Shown: positions 62,996 through 64,000 of the stretch, piece by piece
Layout of the letters: every line of letters starts with the position of its first letter
Numbering within the stretch: the stretch's first letter is position 1
Assembly: GCF_014397115.1 (NCBI RefSeq)
Contig: NZ_CP060720.1
Coordinates: 2,186,001 to 2,250,000, forward strand
DNA length: 64,000 nucleotides
From: Vagococcus carniphilus
Lineage (GTDB): Bacteria > Bacillota > Bacilli > Lactobacillales > Vagococcaceae
Direction: 5' to 3'
Translations under genes and position numbers: made by a program
Notes under the pieces: generated by a model
The model's input: only the letters and a program-made list of their open reading frames with translations
Databases searched by the model: none
What the model was told of the DNA's origin: nothing

Positions 62996-63745
62996 CTAAC
63001 TTTTTTTCAACATTTTTGCTGCTCCAATTGCTCCAGTATATTGAGCTAATGGATGGGTCCTTAATTGACGACCTGTGAAATCTTCTAGGATTTCTTTCAT
63101 GGCAACACTGCTCGATAATCCTCCTGAGAAGAAAACTAATTCATCTTGTTTTGGCGAAATTTTTAGATACTGACCATGAATTCTATGGCAAATAGAGTGA
63201 AGAACCCCTAGAGCTATATCTTCTCTAGCTTCTCCTTTAGCCGTTAAACTAATTACTTCTGTTTCAGCAAAAACTGTACACATACTATTAATTTTTATAG
63301 GTTCTGCATCTTTAACAAAGTCATCTAAATGATCTATGTCTTCTCCTAAAATTCTCATCAAAACTTCAACAAATCGGCCTGTTCCTGCCGCACATTTGTC
63401 ATTCATATTAAACTCTTCAACTTGACCAAAACTGTCCAACTTGATTGTTTTACTATCTTGACCACCAATATCGATAATACTTGTAATATCTGGATTTAAA
63501 AATTTAGCACCCTTAGCATGACATGTTATCTCTGTGATACATTTATCAGCATCAACCAGTTTTCTACCATACCCAGTTGTCACAAGTTTTGTCTCTTCAT
63601 CAAAGCCTAAAGTTTCCAAAATATCAGACATCGCTTTTTTAGGATTACCTGCTGTTAAAACTAGGGCTTGATTGATGATAACATCATCTTCCATAAGCAC
63701 CCCTTTTGTGGTCGTCGAACCAGAATCAAGACCTATAACACGCAT
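62996..63745 (-). CDS. 2-hydroxyacyl-CoA dehydratase-type activase (BadF/BcrA/HgdC, YjiL-like)
   Basis: ATP-driven single-electron donor, 249 residues. ASKHA nucleotide motifs VIGLDSGSTTTKGVL and SIIDIGGQDSKTIK; conserved cysteines for the subunit-bridging [4Fe-4S] cluster in NDKCAAGTGRF (about residue 127) and INSMCTVFAETEVI (about 166); C-terminal VFFSGGLSSS. In this family the activase reduces a partner dehydratase or double-cubane protein. It follows the partner gene by three bases. Substrate unknown; proximity to Stickland genes suggests amino-acid-derived acyl compounds or another small reduction. Confidence 0.92.
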   Translation of the reverse strand: MRVIGLDSGSTTTKGVLMEDDVIINQALVLTAGNPKKAMSDILETLGFDEETKLVTTGYGRKLVDADKCITEITCHAKGAKFLNPDITSIIDIGGQDSKTIKLDSFGQVEEFNMNDKCAAGTGRFVEVLMRILGEDIDHLDDFVKDAEPIKINSMCTVFAETEVISLTAKGEAREDIALGVLHSICHRIHGQYLKISPKQDELVFFSGGLSSSVAMKEILEDFTGRQLRTHPLAQYTGAIGAAKMLKKS

Positions 63746-63748
63746 GTT

Positions 63749-64000
63749 TTAACCTCCCATCATTTCGATAAACGCTTCAACTCTTGTGTTGATCTGTTCA
63801 ACGTCAGCATTTGAATAATCTGTTTCTAAGTAAAGATAAGGAACTTCTTTTTCATTTTGGCAGAACTCTTTAATTTTTAATGATTCAACTGAGAATGGTG
63901 TACAGAATTGTAAGACCATATCTAACACGCCATCCACTTGATATTCATCAATCATTCTATCTAACATATCGATACGAGGTTGATTATTAGAAACACACGC
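63749..64000 (-). CDS. 2-hydroxyacyl-CoA dehydratase-subunit-D/YjiM family protein, C-terminal end only
   Basis: About 83 residues at the right edge: ACVSNNQPRIDMLDRM, VDGVLDMVLQFCTPFSVES, YLYLETDYSNADVEQINTRVEAFIEMMGG. The Cys in QFCTPFSVE (Fe-S ligand) and the LETDYS ending are typical of the HgdB/YjiM family, whose members carry [4Fe-4S] or double-cubane clusters. The open frame continues to the edge, so it is cut by the window. If it is a single partner subunit followed by one activase it would fit the double-cubane (YjiM/YjiL) arrangement. Confidence 0.8.
   Translation of the reverse strand, partial: ACVSNNQPRIDMLDRMIDEYQVDGVLDMVLQFCTPFSVESLKIKEFCQNEKEVPYLYLETDYSNADVEQINTRVEAFIEMMGG

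Noticed and set aside
48635-64000. tRNA-Sec (selC) within the selenium cluster
   Set aside because: Intergenic gaps here are short and AT-rich; no 90-100 base GC-rich cloverleaf with a TCA anticodon was seen. It must be elsewhere in the genome.
63749-64000. Fragment of the dehydratase-like gene as a pseudogene
   Set aside because: The frame is open up to the last base of the window and its C-terminus is normal; it is cut by the window edge.

Overview
The window is low-GC Firmicutes DNA. AT-rich spacers, strong AGGAGG ribosome sites, an LPQTG sortase signal, GW-module autolysins, an Lsa-type ABC-F protein and a D-aspartate-ligase cross-bridge operon point to a Lactobacillales host close to Vagococcus or Enterococcus. 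This is inferred from gene content only; there is no rRNA or tRNA in the window.

Layout. (1) 1-4.6 kb: amino-acid catabolism, with cyclodeaminase (cut by the window edge), glutamate formimidoyltransferase, a MutL-family protein without its mutase, and an APC permease. (2) 4.7-10.3 kb: trehalose locus, with TreR, a GH65 phosphorylase and a divergent trehalose PTS; palindromes resembling TreR operators lie on both sides of the divergent region. (3) 10.3-19.2 kb: an LPQTG protein with eight Ig-like repeats, dipeptidase PepV, an OPT transporter overlapping a PqqD-like protein, an alpha-carbonic anhydrase, BioY and BirA. (4) 19.3-27.1 kb: a four-gene polar amino-acid ABC transporter, an LTA-synthase-like enzyme, a choloylglycine-hydrolase-family enzyme, and an Lsa-like ABC-F gene behind a leader that looks like a ribosome-sensing attenuator. 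(5) 27.2-39.8 kb: cell-envelope block, with a GW/NlpC-P60 hydrolase, an asparagine synthase / D-aspartate ligase / aspartate racemase operon, a two-component system divergent from a small secreted Cys/His/Arg-rich protein, a VanZ-RDD protein and a GW/GH25 lysozyme. (6) 39.8-48.6 kb: Mga-type regulator with an ABC exporter, a Cys/Met-metabolism PLP enzyme, a hotdog thioesterase, oleate hydratase with a TetR regulator, and a GNAT enzyme. (7) 48.7-64 kb: selenium and Stickland block, with selD-yedF-DUF3343-selB-csd-selA and, upstream of it, prdC-prdA-(CBO2463 family)-prdB-prdD-prdE-prdF-TSUP, then a 2-hydroxyacyl-CoA-dehydratase-type activator and the end of its partner subunit.

The most notable part is block 7. 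Both prdB and prdC contain an in-frame TGA that must be read as selenocysteine to give full-length proteins, and each TGA is followed at bacterial SECIS distance by a small hairpin. The genes that make and insert selenocysteine lie directly downstream, so substrate (D-proline, via the racemase), reductase, electron-input protein and selenium supply form one neighbourhood. Only tRNA-Sec (selC) is not seen. Candidate catabolite-repression (cre) sites near ftcD, the trehalose PTS, pepV and prdC suggest that amino-acid and sugar use are under shared carbon control.

No insertion sequences, prophage genes, CRISPR arrays, rRNA or tRNA genes were found.
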